Positions 24,601-31,390 of a stretch of DNA of 46,301 nt are shown here, piece by piece; position 1 is the first letter of the stretch, and each line of letters starts with the position of its first letter. Location: assembly GCA_043812755.1 (NCBI GenBank), contig JBDRLV010000042.1:1-46301 (forward strand). Reading direction: 5' to 3'. This DNA is from JBDRLV01 sp043812755 (GTDB taxonomy: Bacteria; Patescibacteriota; Patescibacteriia; UBA9934; GWF2-40-263). Under the pieces are notes generated by a model, which saw only the letters and a list, made by a program, of their open reading frames with translations, was not told the DNA's origin and did no database searches. The translations under genes and the position numbers were made by a program.

Positions 24601-26790
24601 TATGCTTTTCTCTGCAGTCATGTCCGCTTCCTCTGCCAACACTGGTGTAACAATTAAACGAGTATTTTTTGATGCACTGTAATAACTACCGCTAAATAAA
24701 TCAGCAACAAATTTTCCCTGACCATTTCCAGCTGAATCCAATGTAATTTCTTGCTCAGGGCCTTTATATCCTGTTGAAACTTTTACGCGAAGGCCTTTTG
24801 TAGGAGTTCCTTCAAAATATTGACCGTGTACAGTAAACTGCACTTCTTCATCATAAAAATAGGCATCTTTATCAGTATTAACTGAAAGCTCATATGCGGG
24901 TTTCACATACTCATCAACATAAACATAACCCGAATCAACAACCTTATCTTCTATCTTAATATTAATATTATATGATCCTTGCTTAACACTAGGCAGATCA
25001 AACGACCCTGAATAAGTACCCCCCTGGCTCATTATTATTTCCTCAGACGCATAAACACGATTGCTTTCTGATGTTGAACATCCAAATCTGCTACAATAAT
25101 TATTTTTTACTAACTCTGCATAAACTTTTTCTGGTGATTCTTTCGTAATTCGATTTTCCAAAAAACCCCAAAAATATACCGTATCATCACTTTTGTATGC
25201 TGATCGATCCGTTGTTATATACTTCCAATAATTTGTTTCCCCTGAAGTAGATCTGTAATAAAGATTACCTCCAAGTGTTGTTAACAAAATTTTCTCATCT
25301 TGAAACTCAACAACAATGTACTCCTCTTCGCTTGATTCAAGATATGAAATGCCATCCTCCCCAGACAAAGACTTTGTTTGCGAATCTACATAATATACTT
25401 GAGCGCCTTCTGCAGGTAGTTTTGTTTTTGTACTATTCACCCATACAAGCGTTTTATCCTCCCCTTGCGCAAGATACGCTATAAGATCAGTTGATGTAAG
25501 CAAAAACCAGCTTGATTGATTTGCGTACTGAACTTCAACAAAATAATTTCCTTGTGGAATTCCTTGAGGAAAAAGTAAAAAGGTTGAATAAGAATATTCT
25601 ACTCGGTCCACTGAAAATGCAGGGCTTGAATCTAGTGCTGAAAAATCAACCATGTCCTTCATTGATGCATATGCTCTCCAAGCAAATTTATCTGCCTTTT
25701 TCTGAGCTGAAACATAATCATCAAATGTTCTAAATTTGTGTAATGTAATTTGTGCAGTTGGGGGAACCTCTTTTTCTCTATTTGATGAATAATAAGAAAA
25801 TTGAACCATAGGTGCTTCATCTGGAGCAGAGCTTACATTACGATCCAATACTTGAAACCAATCTTGCCGATATTGTTGACGTGAAGCGCCAACTGTTTCA
25901 AACACAAACAAATAATCTTCTGGTAATTCCTCATCGCTTCCAACTACCCCCAATGTTTTATCAATTGTTACTGTATATAATGTCTCTTTATCTAACTTCT
26001 CAGGAACAAACACTAATACATTCCTAAATTTTTCCACATGTCCTGACACGCTTGGATTGATATGAAAAGCTTTTTCAAATTCTTTTTCATTAACATTATT
26101 ATTTGAAAACTGGACTTCAATCCCAGCATCAAGCGGTACTCCTGTCTTTTGATTACCAGGCAATGTACCTGTTATCTGAAACTTACTTTTTACTTGAAAT
26201 GCCCATGCATACGGTCGAGCCATGGCTTCACCATTAGGACTAAGTGTTTGTGAATTCAATCTAAATTGAATAAGCTCTTTATCATTCAAATCTTTTTCAA
26301 ACTCAATCCTGATTTGCGTATCACTTATCTGATCAAGATTAAATTCAGTGTCTATACTTGCTGAAATTTGATCTTTAATATCATCAACACTCATGGGCTC
26401 TTTGCTTTCCAAAAGAAAAGATGAACCAGCCTCAATTCCAAGGCTATCAACTTGTTCTGCAGTAAGAGTAAAATTATCCTGAGCATAAACCTCCTTAACT
26501 CCAACAAAAGGTTGGAAGACCATGATTGCAATAATCAAAACAACCAACACTGGGGTGCCAATTACTGCAAATTTTGCAGGAGTACCTGCAAACATTGAAC
26601 GTAATTTACTCTTTTGCATAAAAACTTGTTGCCGAGCGCCAAGGATCCTGTTTTTCAAAGCCTCCTTGAATCCTGGTCTTGACTCTGTATTAGTTGAATA
26701 AGACACGCGAGCAAATTGCCCGCTCATATCTTTCAACGAAGAATCTTGGTTTTCATTACGTTCTTGGTTGTTTGGGTTTAAATCAGTCAT
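21661..26790 (-). CDS. Alpha-2-macroglobulin-like giant surface protein with anti-sigma-like N terminus
   Basis: A 1709-residue protein with a cytosolic N terminus of about 70 residues, one membrane helix (about 75-95) and a long extracytoplasmic part. After the helix come a Big_5-like Ig domain (TGTLPGNQKTGVPLDAGI), macroglobulin domains (DKDAYFYDEEVQFTVHG, SVYKPGEDVKASVFVKDREN), the A2M core (TGSNGKAEIELKLPDNVTQW), an alpha-helical thioester-domain region and a C-terminal receptor-like domain (LTDILPSGLTPV). Where active members have CxEQ, this protein has GWGGLRADEVASRAM, so the thioester is missing. SRPGFKEALKNRIL just before the membrane helix resembles ECF anti-sigma factors. The ATG at 26790 is preferred over an in-frame TTG at 26802. 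The ECF sigma gene is 27 bases upstream. Confidence 0.85.
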   Translation of the reverse strand: MTDLNPNNQERNENQDSSLKDMSGQFARVSYSTNTESRPGFKEALKNRILGARQQVFMQKSKLRSMFAGTPAKFAVIGTPVLVVLIIAIMVFQPFVGVKEVYAQDNFTLTAEQVDSLGIEAGSSFLLESKEPMSVDDIKDQISASIDTEFNLDQISDTQIRIEFEKDLNDKELIQFRLNSQTLSPNGEAMARPYAWAFQVKSKFQITGTLPGNQKTGVPLDAGIEVQFSNNNVNEKEFEKAFHINPSVSGHVEKFRNVLVFVPEKLDKETLYTVTIDKTLGVVGSDEELPEDYLFVFETVGASRQQYRQDWFQVLDRNVSSAPDEAPMVQFSYYSSNREKEVPPTAQITLHKFRTFDDYVSAQKKADKFAWRAYASMKDMVDFSALDSSPAFSVDRVEYSYSTFLLFPQGIPQGNYFVEVQYANQSSWFLLTSTDLIAYLAQGEDKTLVWVNSTKTKLPAEGAQVYYVDSQTKSLSGEDGISYLESSEEEYIVVEFQDEKILLTTLGGNLYYRSTSGETNYWKYITTDRSAYKSDDTVYFWGFLENRITKESPEKVYAELVKNNYCSRFGCSTSESNRVYASEEIIMSQGGTYSGSFDLPSVKQGSYNINIKIEDKVVDSGYVYVDEYVKPAYELSVNTDKDAYFYDEEVQFTVHGQYFEGTPTKGLRVKVSTGYKGPEQEITLDSAGNGQGKFVADLFSGSYYSASKNTRLIVTPVLAEEADMTAEKSIKVFDTRVYIGAEAELKESQATVDISTKSIVPSMSYLADDFAPVPRGNQLVTGRIQQIVYRKEETGSVYDFIRKYTVKQYRYVREETNVGEFSLTTDAYGKAQYSFEASNPEAHYRVYLDARDEFGKNYSTSAYVWRNNLPKNGGSTTVDLSFHEDTGINDEATRYAVGDNVGLSVVQGEEEYKAQTNDTFLFFQAQQGVQETAITKSPKYTFDFEERDIPNIQVFGVLFTGNGYAKIKGNGYWWGGEGYNIGVELDSRKLDIEINLEKSVYKPGEDVKASVFVKDRENNPIKADVNVKVVDEAYYKIYPSEPNPIEVLYQSLSSGITKTQVSREDVTFLSMGAEGGGGGGDVRSVFEDTAFVQTVQTGSNGKAEIELKLPDNVTQWRLTTQAIEKQRKFAGVENVNIDATIPFFVQPTLRDVYLIGDSPVILLRSAGTDLNASDLVEYEVEIVGTEQLLKTSAKANETASVNLPKLEKGNYEILISGKSGNFSDIIQRPVRIVESWLTSPIIQEYDLSSSSKIAGAETGWTTVKFINGGQGQFYSDVMRLARGWGGLRADEVASRAMGEKILEEYFNEEKQEISVMVENYQDQGIHLLPFAEDELELTARIAMLRDTPFDEKDMVAYLNRHLYDEKETGRVLDVKTVALVYAGLAALGEPVLSEIQWMSKRDDLGQEEKLMIALALYFAGDLENARVLYRELVEVSEKGSGYRFISADDIETKAEQTALMAILSGGLQEEQRDEFYGYIETQKHGNTLLVVEKAVFLHETLPTLSDETARVSYSLNGKRESVELKGRRCVSIDVSQSELEDLNPVVESGSVIAIANYDEPVASPGSDTDNRLSVTRGYYSNDQQTNIFGQSDLIKVEIKYTISDSLPNGTYQLTDILPSGLTPVTTWSRTRGSSQNYNCIRYPYNTEGQKVSFDIYHSNTYDNVCKGQLFYYARVVTPGEYKAESAILRSSKDPTQFNYARTSNISIKE

Positions 26791-26817
26791 ATTTTTTATC
26801 AAAATCCATATAAATCA

Positions 26818-27477
26818 CTAGTTTTGTGTAGACTCCATCATTGATTTGAGTTTGTCAGATGCAACCTTTTCACATTTCCCCAATGCCCTGTGAAGCATCA
26901 CACCAACATTATTTGCACTACAGTTTAAATGCAAAGCAATTTCATGATTTCCCAATTGAGCATAAAATTTGAGAGATATAATCATTCTGCTTTTTCCATC
27001 TATTTTTTCTAAAACATGCTCAAGCTCTTTACGCAAAATGGAAATCTCCATTTCTTGCTCTACATGCTCCACAGAACTACTATAAGCCTCATCAAACTCA
27101 ACTGATTCTTTTTTTGTTCGGTAATAATCTGTAATAGCATTTGTTGCAATTCTGTATATCCATGCTGAAAATGATGGTTTCCATTTAAATTTCTTCCTGC
27201 TTGCAAATGCATTCATAAAAACCTGCGATACAATATCTTCTGTTGTCTGAGCATGCCCAACACGTTTTAGTACAAAAGCATATATCCTCTGAAAATATCT
27301 TTCATATAATTCATCAAACGCATGATCATCACCTTTTATCATTTTCATAGCAAGTTCTTTATCTGAAACTTCTTCATTATCAATAACCCGATCGTTCTGA
27401 AGAAAATCAACTCCAAATAACAAAAACGATGGCAATCGCCAAATATTACAAAAAAATGTGTGAATTCCTGCGACCAT
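26818..27477 (-). CDS. ECF-type RNA polymerase sigma factor
   Basis: A 219-residue sigma-70 family factor of the extracytoplasmic-function type. Region 2 is seen at about 50-115 (DELYERYFQRIYAFVLKRVGH, DIVSQVFMNAF, WIYRIATNAITDYYR), and region 4 at about 165-210 (RMIISLKFYAQLGNHEIALHL, then NCSANNVGVMLHRALGKC). Region 3 is absent, as in ECF factors. The first 38 residues are an unusual hydrophobic extension; no better start codon is visible. A TATTAT -10 box lies six bases before the ATG, so the mRNA is probably leaderless. It heads an operon with the A2M-like and MEMO-CapA genes and may be controlled by the A2M protein's N terminus. Confidence 0.9.
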   Translation of the reverse strand: MVAGIHTFFCNIWRLPSFLLFGVDFLQNDRVIDNEEVSDKELAMKMIKGDDHAFDELYERYFQRIYAFVLKRVGHAQTTEDIVSQVFMNAFASRKKFKWKPSFSAWIYRIATNAITDYYRTKKESVEFDEAYSSSVEHVEQEMEISILRKELEHVLEKIDGKSRMIISLKFYAQLGNHEIALHLNCSANNVGVMLHRALGKCEKVASDKLKSMMESTQN

Positions 27478-27483
27478 AATAAT

Positions 27484-27511
27484 ATAATACTACCCTTTTC
27501 TATGGTATAAT
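27484..27511. promoter_or_regulatory. Back-to-back leaderless promoters
   Basis: Only 42 bases separate the divergent starts. Minus strand: TATTAT (27484-27489) six bases before the sigma ATG. Plus strand: TGG-TATAAT (27503-27511), an extended -10, eight bases before the ATG at 27520. Both mRNAs would begin at or very near the start codon. Confidence 0.65.
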
Positions 27512-27519
27512 TCAATTGT

Positions 27520-28101
27520 ATGATTATTTTTCGAAAACAATATTTTCACATAAAAGCCCTACGCATGCTTGTAGCCACTAATGCTCTTATTTTGGTTGCA
27601 GCAGCAATGCTTGCTCCAATCCAAGCGATATTTGTTGAAAAAATTGGTGGTAATATCCTTGATGCAGGATTCGCAATGGCAATTTTTTCCCTCTCTGCAG
27701 CTGTTACAGTTCTTCTTTCTGGAAGAATGGCTGATAAATACAAGCGACCTGACCTAGTTGTTATGCTTGGCTATATTATCATGGGAATAGGATTCTTATT
27801 GTTCCTTTTTGCTAGTTCTGTTTGGTTTCTTTTTGTCATCCAAATTATTCTTGGAATAGGAGAAGCGATTTACTCTCCAGCTTTTGATGCTATGTATTCA
27901 AAACATCTTGACAAAAAAAATGCAGGAAGCCAATGGTCAAATTGGGAAGCTATGAATTATCTGACTGTAACAGGTGGAGCAGCAGTTGGTGGATTAATTG
28001 CAGATCATTTTGGCTTTGATGCATTATTTATTGTTATGGTACTTCTTGCATTCTTTAGTGCATTATACATGATTGTGCTTGGAAAAAAATCTTTGTTATG
28101 A
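27520..28101 (+). CDS. Half-size major facilitator superfamily protein
   Basis: A 193-residue membrane protein with six predicted helices, about half a normal 12-helix MFS carrier. The loop between helices 2 and 3 is GRMADKYKRPD, the MFS motif A (G-x3-D-x-[RK]-x-[RK]). Helix 4-5 has IIL GIGEAIYSP and helix 5 has GGAAVGGLIADHFG. The frame ends cleanly with KKSLL and a stop, with no second half downstream, so it would have to act as a dimer or is a reduced relic. Substrate unknown. It overlaps cutA by four bases (ATGA). Confidence 0.85.
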   Translation: MIIFRKQYFHIKALRMLVATNALILVAAAMLAPIQAIFVEKIGGNILDAGFAMAIFSLSAAVTVLLSGRMADKYKRPDLVVMLGYIIMGIGFLLFLFASSVWFLFVIQIILGIGEAIYSPAFDAMYSKHLDKKNAGSQWSNWEAMNYLTVTGGAAVGGLIADHFGFDALFIVMVLLAFFSALYMIVLGKKSLL

Positions 28102-28400
28102 TAATCCTTTACTCTCCTTTCCCCTCAAAAGAAAAAGCAGATCGTGTTGGAAAACTCTTGCTTGAGAAAAAACTAGTTGCCTGCGTGAACCTGCTCCCTG
28201 CTAATAGTTTTTTCTGGTGGAAAAATGAAATCCAAAGTGAAGATGAAATAATCCTTCTTGCAAAAACAACAGATTTTAGAGTTGAAGATACGCGCGACTT
28301 AATTGAAAAAGAGCACCCTTATGAAACACCTTGTGTAATCTCGATCTCATGCAAAGCAAATGACAAATATCTTAATTGGTTAGAACAACAAGTTAGATAA
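28098..28400 (+). CDS. cutA: Divalent-cation tolerance protein CutA
   Basis: A 100-residue protein of the trimeric CutA1 fold, related in shape to PII signalling proteins. Family features are ADRVGKLLLEKKLVACVNLLP near the N terminus (the conserved Ala-Cys-Val-Asn), FFWWKNEIQSEDEIILLAKT in the middle and the C-terminal HPYETPCVI motif. Length is standard. CutA was linked genetically to copper and other metal tolerance in E. coli; its biochemical role is not settled. It is translationally coupled to the half-size MFS gene by a four-base overlap. Confidence 0.95.
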   Translation: MIILYSPFPSKEKADRVGKLLLEKKLVACVNLLPANSFFWWKNEIQSEDEIILLAKTTDFRVEDTRDLIEKEHPYETPCVISISCKANDKYLNWLEQQVR

Positions 28401-28415
28401 ACTGTGTAAAACTTT

Positions 28416-28462
28416 TTGACAAATTTTGACATATCCGGAACAATCTCTATACGTGATTGTTC
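28416..28462 (+). promoter_or_regulatory. Promoter with palindromic operator upstream of the 28486 gene
   Basis: TTGACA occurs at 28416-28421 (17 bases to AACAAT, 28439-28444) and again at 28426-28431 (16 bases to TATACG, 28448-28453). A perfect inverted repeat GAACAATC (28438-28445) and GATTGTTC (28455-28462) straddles the -10 and start region, a likely repressor site. Confidence 0.6.
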
Positions 28463-28485
28463 TTTACATTTAAGGGGAGGTCCCT

Positions 28486-29421
28486 ATGGACAATGAACAG
28501 GATGCTTTGTTTTTAAAAGCTCTTAAAAAAATTTGGGAGCTGATGTGTAAAAAAATCTCTGTTTTCTATAATGTGCGTGAAGGTACTGATCACATAGATA
28601 TTATTGTTGAAATAGTGCAAAAATATCACACTGAGCATAAAACCGAGAAAATTCTTGTTCTTGCGCAAACTGATGAGGAGCTTGTGCAATTACACAATGG
28701 ATTATCAAGAAAACTCGGGCTGAAGAAACATCAAACTGGCTATATTGGTGATGGTTACAGAAATAATAAAGCCAGAAATATGTTTATGACTCTTGAAGCT
28801 GCTGCTGAGCTCAAGCAGTTTATCCATAAAACAGCATACGGCCTGATTGTGATCTGCACAAATACTTTCATGAAATGTGAATATCTTGGTATTCTACTTG
28901 ATCACTTTAATCCTGATATGCTGTGCGGAATCTCAACAGCAAAAGCAAAAAAAGGGAAACAATGCCAGCTCAAGCAAGCAATGCAACAAGAGGTGATTTT
29001 TTACTTGCGGAAGAAAAAATCTCATCCTGTGCTAGAAAACCTTGCAGAACCTGAACCAAACCCTGATCCTCCAGAGGAGCCAGAGAGCTCTAGATCAAAT
29101 GGTAGTAAAAAATCTACAAAATACTACTCAAACATCCGTGCTGCTTCGGCTGCTGCAAAACTACTCGGGATAAGAACCAAAGAGGATTATGAAAAAAAAC
29201 GAGTACAGAATCCTAAACTTCCGCCTAATCCTGAACATGTCTATAGTCATCACACATGGGCGATGATTAATGGCTGGACTGGCTTTCTTGCAAATTCTGC
29301 TGAAGTACAACACGCACACTCAAGGGCTGAATACATAAAAGAACTTCATAATCCAAAACGCCCCACAACAAATTCTAGTGGAATACAAATTCCAATCTCT
29401 ACATTAAACAACCGATCATAG
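28486..29421 (+). CDS. Unknown protein with helicase-like N-terminal part and integrase-repeat-like C-terminal part (paralogue A)
   Basis: A 311-residue protein paralogous to its downstream neighbour. Residues about 45-165 have the alternating strands of a superfamily II helicase first lobe (KILVLAQTDEELVQLHNGL as motif Ia-like; YGLIVICTNTFM further on), but there is no Walker A and no DExH box. Residues about 185-210 are a Pro/Glu/Ser linker. Residues about 213-270 (YYSNIRAASAAAKLLGIRTK, then LPPNPEHVY and WAMINGWTGFL) resemble the repeat units found beside phage integrases (A..A..LGI....Y......LP..P...Y....W.GW..FL). The start has GGGGAGG seven bases upstream. DNA binding is inferred. Confidence 0.75.
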   Translation: MDNEQDALFLKALKKIWELMCKKISVFYNVREGTDHIDIIVEIVQKYHTEHKTEKILVLAQTDEELVQLHNGLSRKLGLKKHQTGYIGDGYRNNKARNMFMTLEAAAELKQFIHKTAYGLIVICTNTFMKCEYLGILLDHFNPDMLCGISTAKAKKGKQCQLKQAMQQEVIFYLRKKKSHPVLENLAEPEPNPDPPEEPESSRSNGSKKSTKYYSNIRAASAAAKLLGIRTKEDYEKKRVQNPKLPPNPEHVYSHHTWAMINGWTGFLANSAEVQHAHSRAEYIKELHNPKRPTTNSSGIQIPISTLNNRS

Positions 29422-29430
29422 GTTGTTTTT
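29407..29430 (+). terminator. Terminator between the two paralogues
   Basis: AACAACC (29407-29413) and GGTTGTT (29421-29427) form a 7-bp stem followed by TTT and ATT. It overlaps the stop codon of the upstream gene. Confidence 0.75.
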
Positions 29431-29458
29431 ATTGACAAAAAACCAACAAGAGGTAACA

Positions 29459-30355
29459 ATGTCTGCGGAGGAAGAAAAAATGAAAGGTCTTTCAAAAAAC
29501 ATGCTAAGGGGGCTGGAACAAGCCATCGTAATGCTGTCAGATCGTGGTGCCTCTGTTGCCTTATCATTTCCGATAGTTGATAAAATAACATTTGCGCTTG
29601 CTGCTCATGCGCTTTGCTATTTGGCTGGACATGGAAAAGAACGGGTGTTATGTCTTGCAACAACAGCTATTGCAGCCGAGCAAATATTCACTGCATTTCA
29701 AAATACCATCCGGACATCCGACATAATGTGTGAGCTTTACACAGGAACTACTGGTCCTAGTGTGCGCACACAAATCGTTATCTCAACAACAAGCGATAGC
29801 ATCAACTTCGAAACCAAACTATTCATTAACATGACTAGGCTGGTGTTTGTTGAAGACGTACACAATGATCTGGCAAGATTCAGTTCTATCCGAAGGCGGT
29901 TACCAAACGCAACCTTGCTTTGTCTGTGCCAACGAATTATCGAACCAGGTACGCGAAATCTTGAAGAATTATGTGAACGTTCTTTAGATATTTCTAATGT
30001 GTGCGCAACCAAGGAAACAAAACCTGAACAGCAGGAGAAATCCAAATACTATGGGAACTTTGCAGCAGCATCATCTGCAGCACGTGCTCAGTGTATCCAT
30101 ACACAAAAACAATACAAAGAACACCATCTCAAGAATTCTCGTCTGCCACCTGATCCGGAAAAAACCTACATAAACGTATGGGCAAAAAACGGCGGATGGG
30201 AAGGCTTTCTCCAACCACTTCATATGCGCAGGCGCATCACGGCAATCAGACTTGCACAATTAAACGCCAAAGGAGATGTATTTATTGCTTCTATTAGCGG
30301 GCAGTTATCTGAAGCACCTGAAGGCAACTCCAGTGGAACAAAGGGGAAATTCTAA
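29459..30355 (+). CDS. Unknown protein with helicase-like N-terminal part and integrase-repeat-like C-terminal part (paralogue B)
   Basis: A 298-residue protein built like the gene before it. The N-terminal two thirds read as a degenerate superfamily II helicase lobe: ERVLCLATTAIAAEQIFTAF (motif Ia-like), TQIVISTTSDSINFETKLF and LVFVEDVHND, where the DExH position reads EDVH. Walker A is absent; SFPIVDKITFALAAH stands in its place. After a charged linker, YYGNFAAASSAARAQCIHTQ and LPPDPEKTY with WEGFL match paralogue A's C-terminal module. Both proteins also have a late NSSG. ATG 29459 has AGAGG seven bases upstream; an in-frame TTG at 29423 would run through the terminator hairpin. Likely non-catalytic and DNA-associated. 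Confidence 0.75.
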   Translation: MSAEEEKMKGLSKNMLRGLEQAIVMLSDRGASVALSFPIVDKITFALAAHALCYLAGHGKERVLCLATTAIAAEQIFTAFQNTIRTSDIMCELYTGTTGPSVRTQIVISTTSDSINFETKLFINMTRLVFVEDVHNDLARFSSIRRRLPNATLLCLCQRIIEPGTRNLEELCERSLDISNVCATKETKPEQQEKSKYYGNFAAASSAARAQCIHTQKQYKEHHLKNSRLPPDPEKTYINVWAKNGGWEGFLQPLHMRRRITAIRLAQLNAKGDVFIASISGQLSEAPEGNSSGTKGKF

Positions 30356-30381
30356 AGATCCAAACAAAAGGATCTTTTTTT
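30354..30381 (+). terminator. Terminator of paralogue B
   Basis: AAAGATCC and GGATCTTT (8-bp stem, 8-base loop) followed by T4. It overlaps the last bases of the convergent membrane-protein gene. Confidence 0.8.
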
Positions 30382-30874
30382 ATTTAAAAATTGAATTACA
30401 TCTTTTACAAACCCCTTCAATTTTTCTTCCTGAATAAAACACAGCGATTAAACTAATGATTATTGTAACACCAGCAATCCACCATCTGTATGTTCCAACA
30501 AATATTACTGCTCCTAAACCAAACACAGAAAGAATAGAAGAATAACAAGCTGCACAACCCAATGTTGCAAACAAAGACGCACCTAGTGTTCCAATCAGGG
30601 TTCCGATTTGTTTTGTGTCAATTTGTTGACTGTGCTTTTTACGAAGATGATATTGCATTGAAATTACAAGTGCATTCAATAAAGATAAGACAAACATTAA
30701 TGCGTAAACATCAAATTTCAAAATCGATAATTGAGTTTTCAAACTTCCACCAGGAGTTGTCCAAATAGGTAAAAAGACAAACAAAGCAAAAATGATAATA
30801 AAAGTAAAAATAAAAACCAATAAACTTGTTCTCGTTTTTAAAACATTAAAAACTGCTCTGCAAGTAATCTTCAT
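30380..30874 (-). CDS. Four-helix membrane protein of unknown function
   Basis: A 164-residue integral membrane protein with helices at about 19-42, 58-76, 93-118 and 126-150. A Cys motif GCAACYSSIL sits at the end of helix 3, and the C terminus carries VCKRC. These four cysteines could bind a metal or form disulfides; I cannot name the family. A GTG at 30901 is in frame, but the ATG at 30874 is better because TATAAT (minus strand, 30884-30889) lies nine bases before it, which suggests a leaderless mRNA starting at the ATG. Convergent with paralogue B. Confidence 0.75.
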   Translation of the reverse strand: MKITCRAVFNVLKTRTSLLVFIFTFIIIFALFVFLPIWTTPGGSLKTQLSILKFDVYALMFVLSLLNALVISMQYHLRKKHSQQIDTKQIGTLIGTLGASLFATLGCAACYSSILSVFGLGAVIFVGTYRWWIAGVTIIISLIAVFYSGRKIEGVCKRCNSIFK

Positions 30875-30883
30875 AACAAAAAT

Positions 30884-30889
30884 ATTATA
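30884..30889 (-). promoter_or_regulatory. -10 box of the leaderless membrane-protein mRNA
   Basis: A consensus TATAAT on the minus strand lies nine bases before the ATG at 30874. No convincing -35 is visible. Confidence 0.5.
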
Positions 30890-30901
30890 CTCTTGCAACA
30901 C

Positions 30902-30928
30902 AAAAAGAAAAAGGGCTTTTGTGCCCTT
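30902..30928 (-). terminator. Terminator of the 126-residue gene
   Basis: Minus strand AAGGGC-ACAAAA-GCCCTT followed by a T-rich run. It overlaps the stop codon of the gene at 30927-31307. Confidence 0.8.
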
Positions 30929-31307
30929 AGAGTCGTGAAGAAAAATCGAGTTTAATCACTTTGAAAACCGCAACATCAAGTCCAGTACGTGAATCACCGC
31001 ACTCGATGGATAATTCTTTTACAAAGATCGGCTCTGGACCAAGACTCCACATTTTTAATTCAGTGCGCAATATACGCAGAACTTCAGATAGTGACTGCAT
31101 GGGAGTGCTGATAATTTTTGTGTATAAAGGCGAGGTTGAACCATTCTCAGACTCAAGAACTGCAGTTGCCAGAAACTGTCCATCACCTCGCATAAACTTT
31201 ACTTCAAGATAATTTCTATCGACTGAAATGATGATTTCATCGCCTTCTTTGATTTGTGTGTTTTCCCATCCATTTCGACCCATAATCTGAAGCGACTGAC
31301 AAAACAT
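30927..31307 (-). CDS. Small protein of unknown function (126 aa)
   Basis: A 126-residue soluble, beta-rich protein with no family I recognise. Segments such as GDEIIISVDRNYLEVKFMRGD and QFLATAVLES alternate strand and turn, followed by a helix (SLSEVLRILRTELKMW). I start it at 31307, where GGAGG lies nine bases upstream. The open frame extends 22 residues further, but through the promoter. It is a single-gene unit with a TTGACA-17-TATGTT promoter and its own terminator, the pattern shared with other small unknown genes in this window. Confidence 0.7.
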   Translation of the reverse strand: MFCQSLQIMGRNGWENTQIKEGDEIIISVDRNYLEVKFMRGDGQFLATAVLESENGSTSPLYTKIISTPMQSLSEVLRILRTELKMWSLGPEPIFVKELSIECGDSRTGLDVAVFKVIKLDFSSRL

Positions 31308-31344
31308 CTGTTTTTCCTCCTTGCCCCGCAAAGAGTACATATAT

Positions 31345-31373
31345 AACATAAAAAACCAGCTCGGTTCTGTCAA
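31345..31373 (-). promoter_or_regulatory. Promoter of the 126-residue gene
   Basis: Minus strand TTGACA (31368-31373), 17-base spacer, TATGTT (31345-31350). Confidence 0.75.
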
Positions 31374-31390
31374 ACTGATTTTTGTTTATT

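Noticed and set aside
22131..26027. Plus-strand open frames opposite the A2M-like gene
   Set aside because: They lack ribosome sites and family signal and lie wholly antisense to a well-supported gene.
21661..26790. Active thioester-bearing alpha-2-macroglobulin
   Set aside because: No CxEQ motif occurs; the matching region reads GWGGLRADEVASR.
27520..28101. MFS gene truncated by frameshift
   Set aside because: No continuation of helices 7-12 is found downstream in any frame; cutA begins at once with a four-base overlap, so the half-size gene looks stable.
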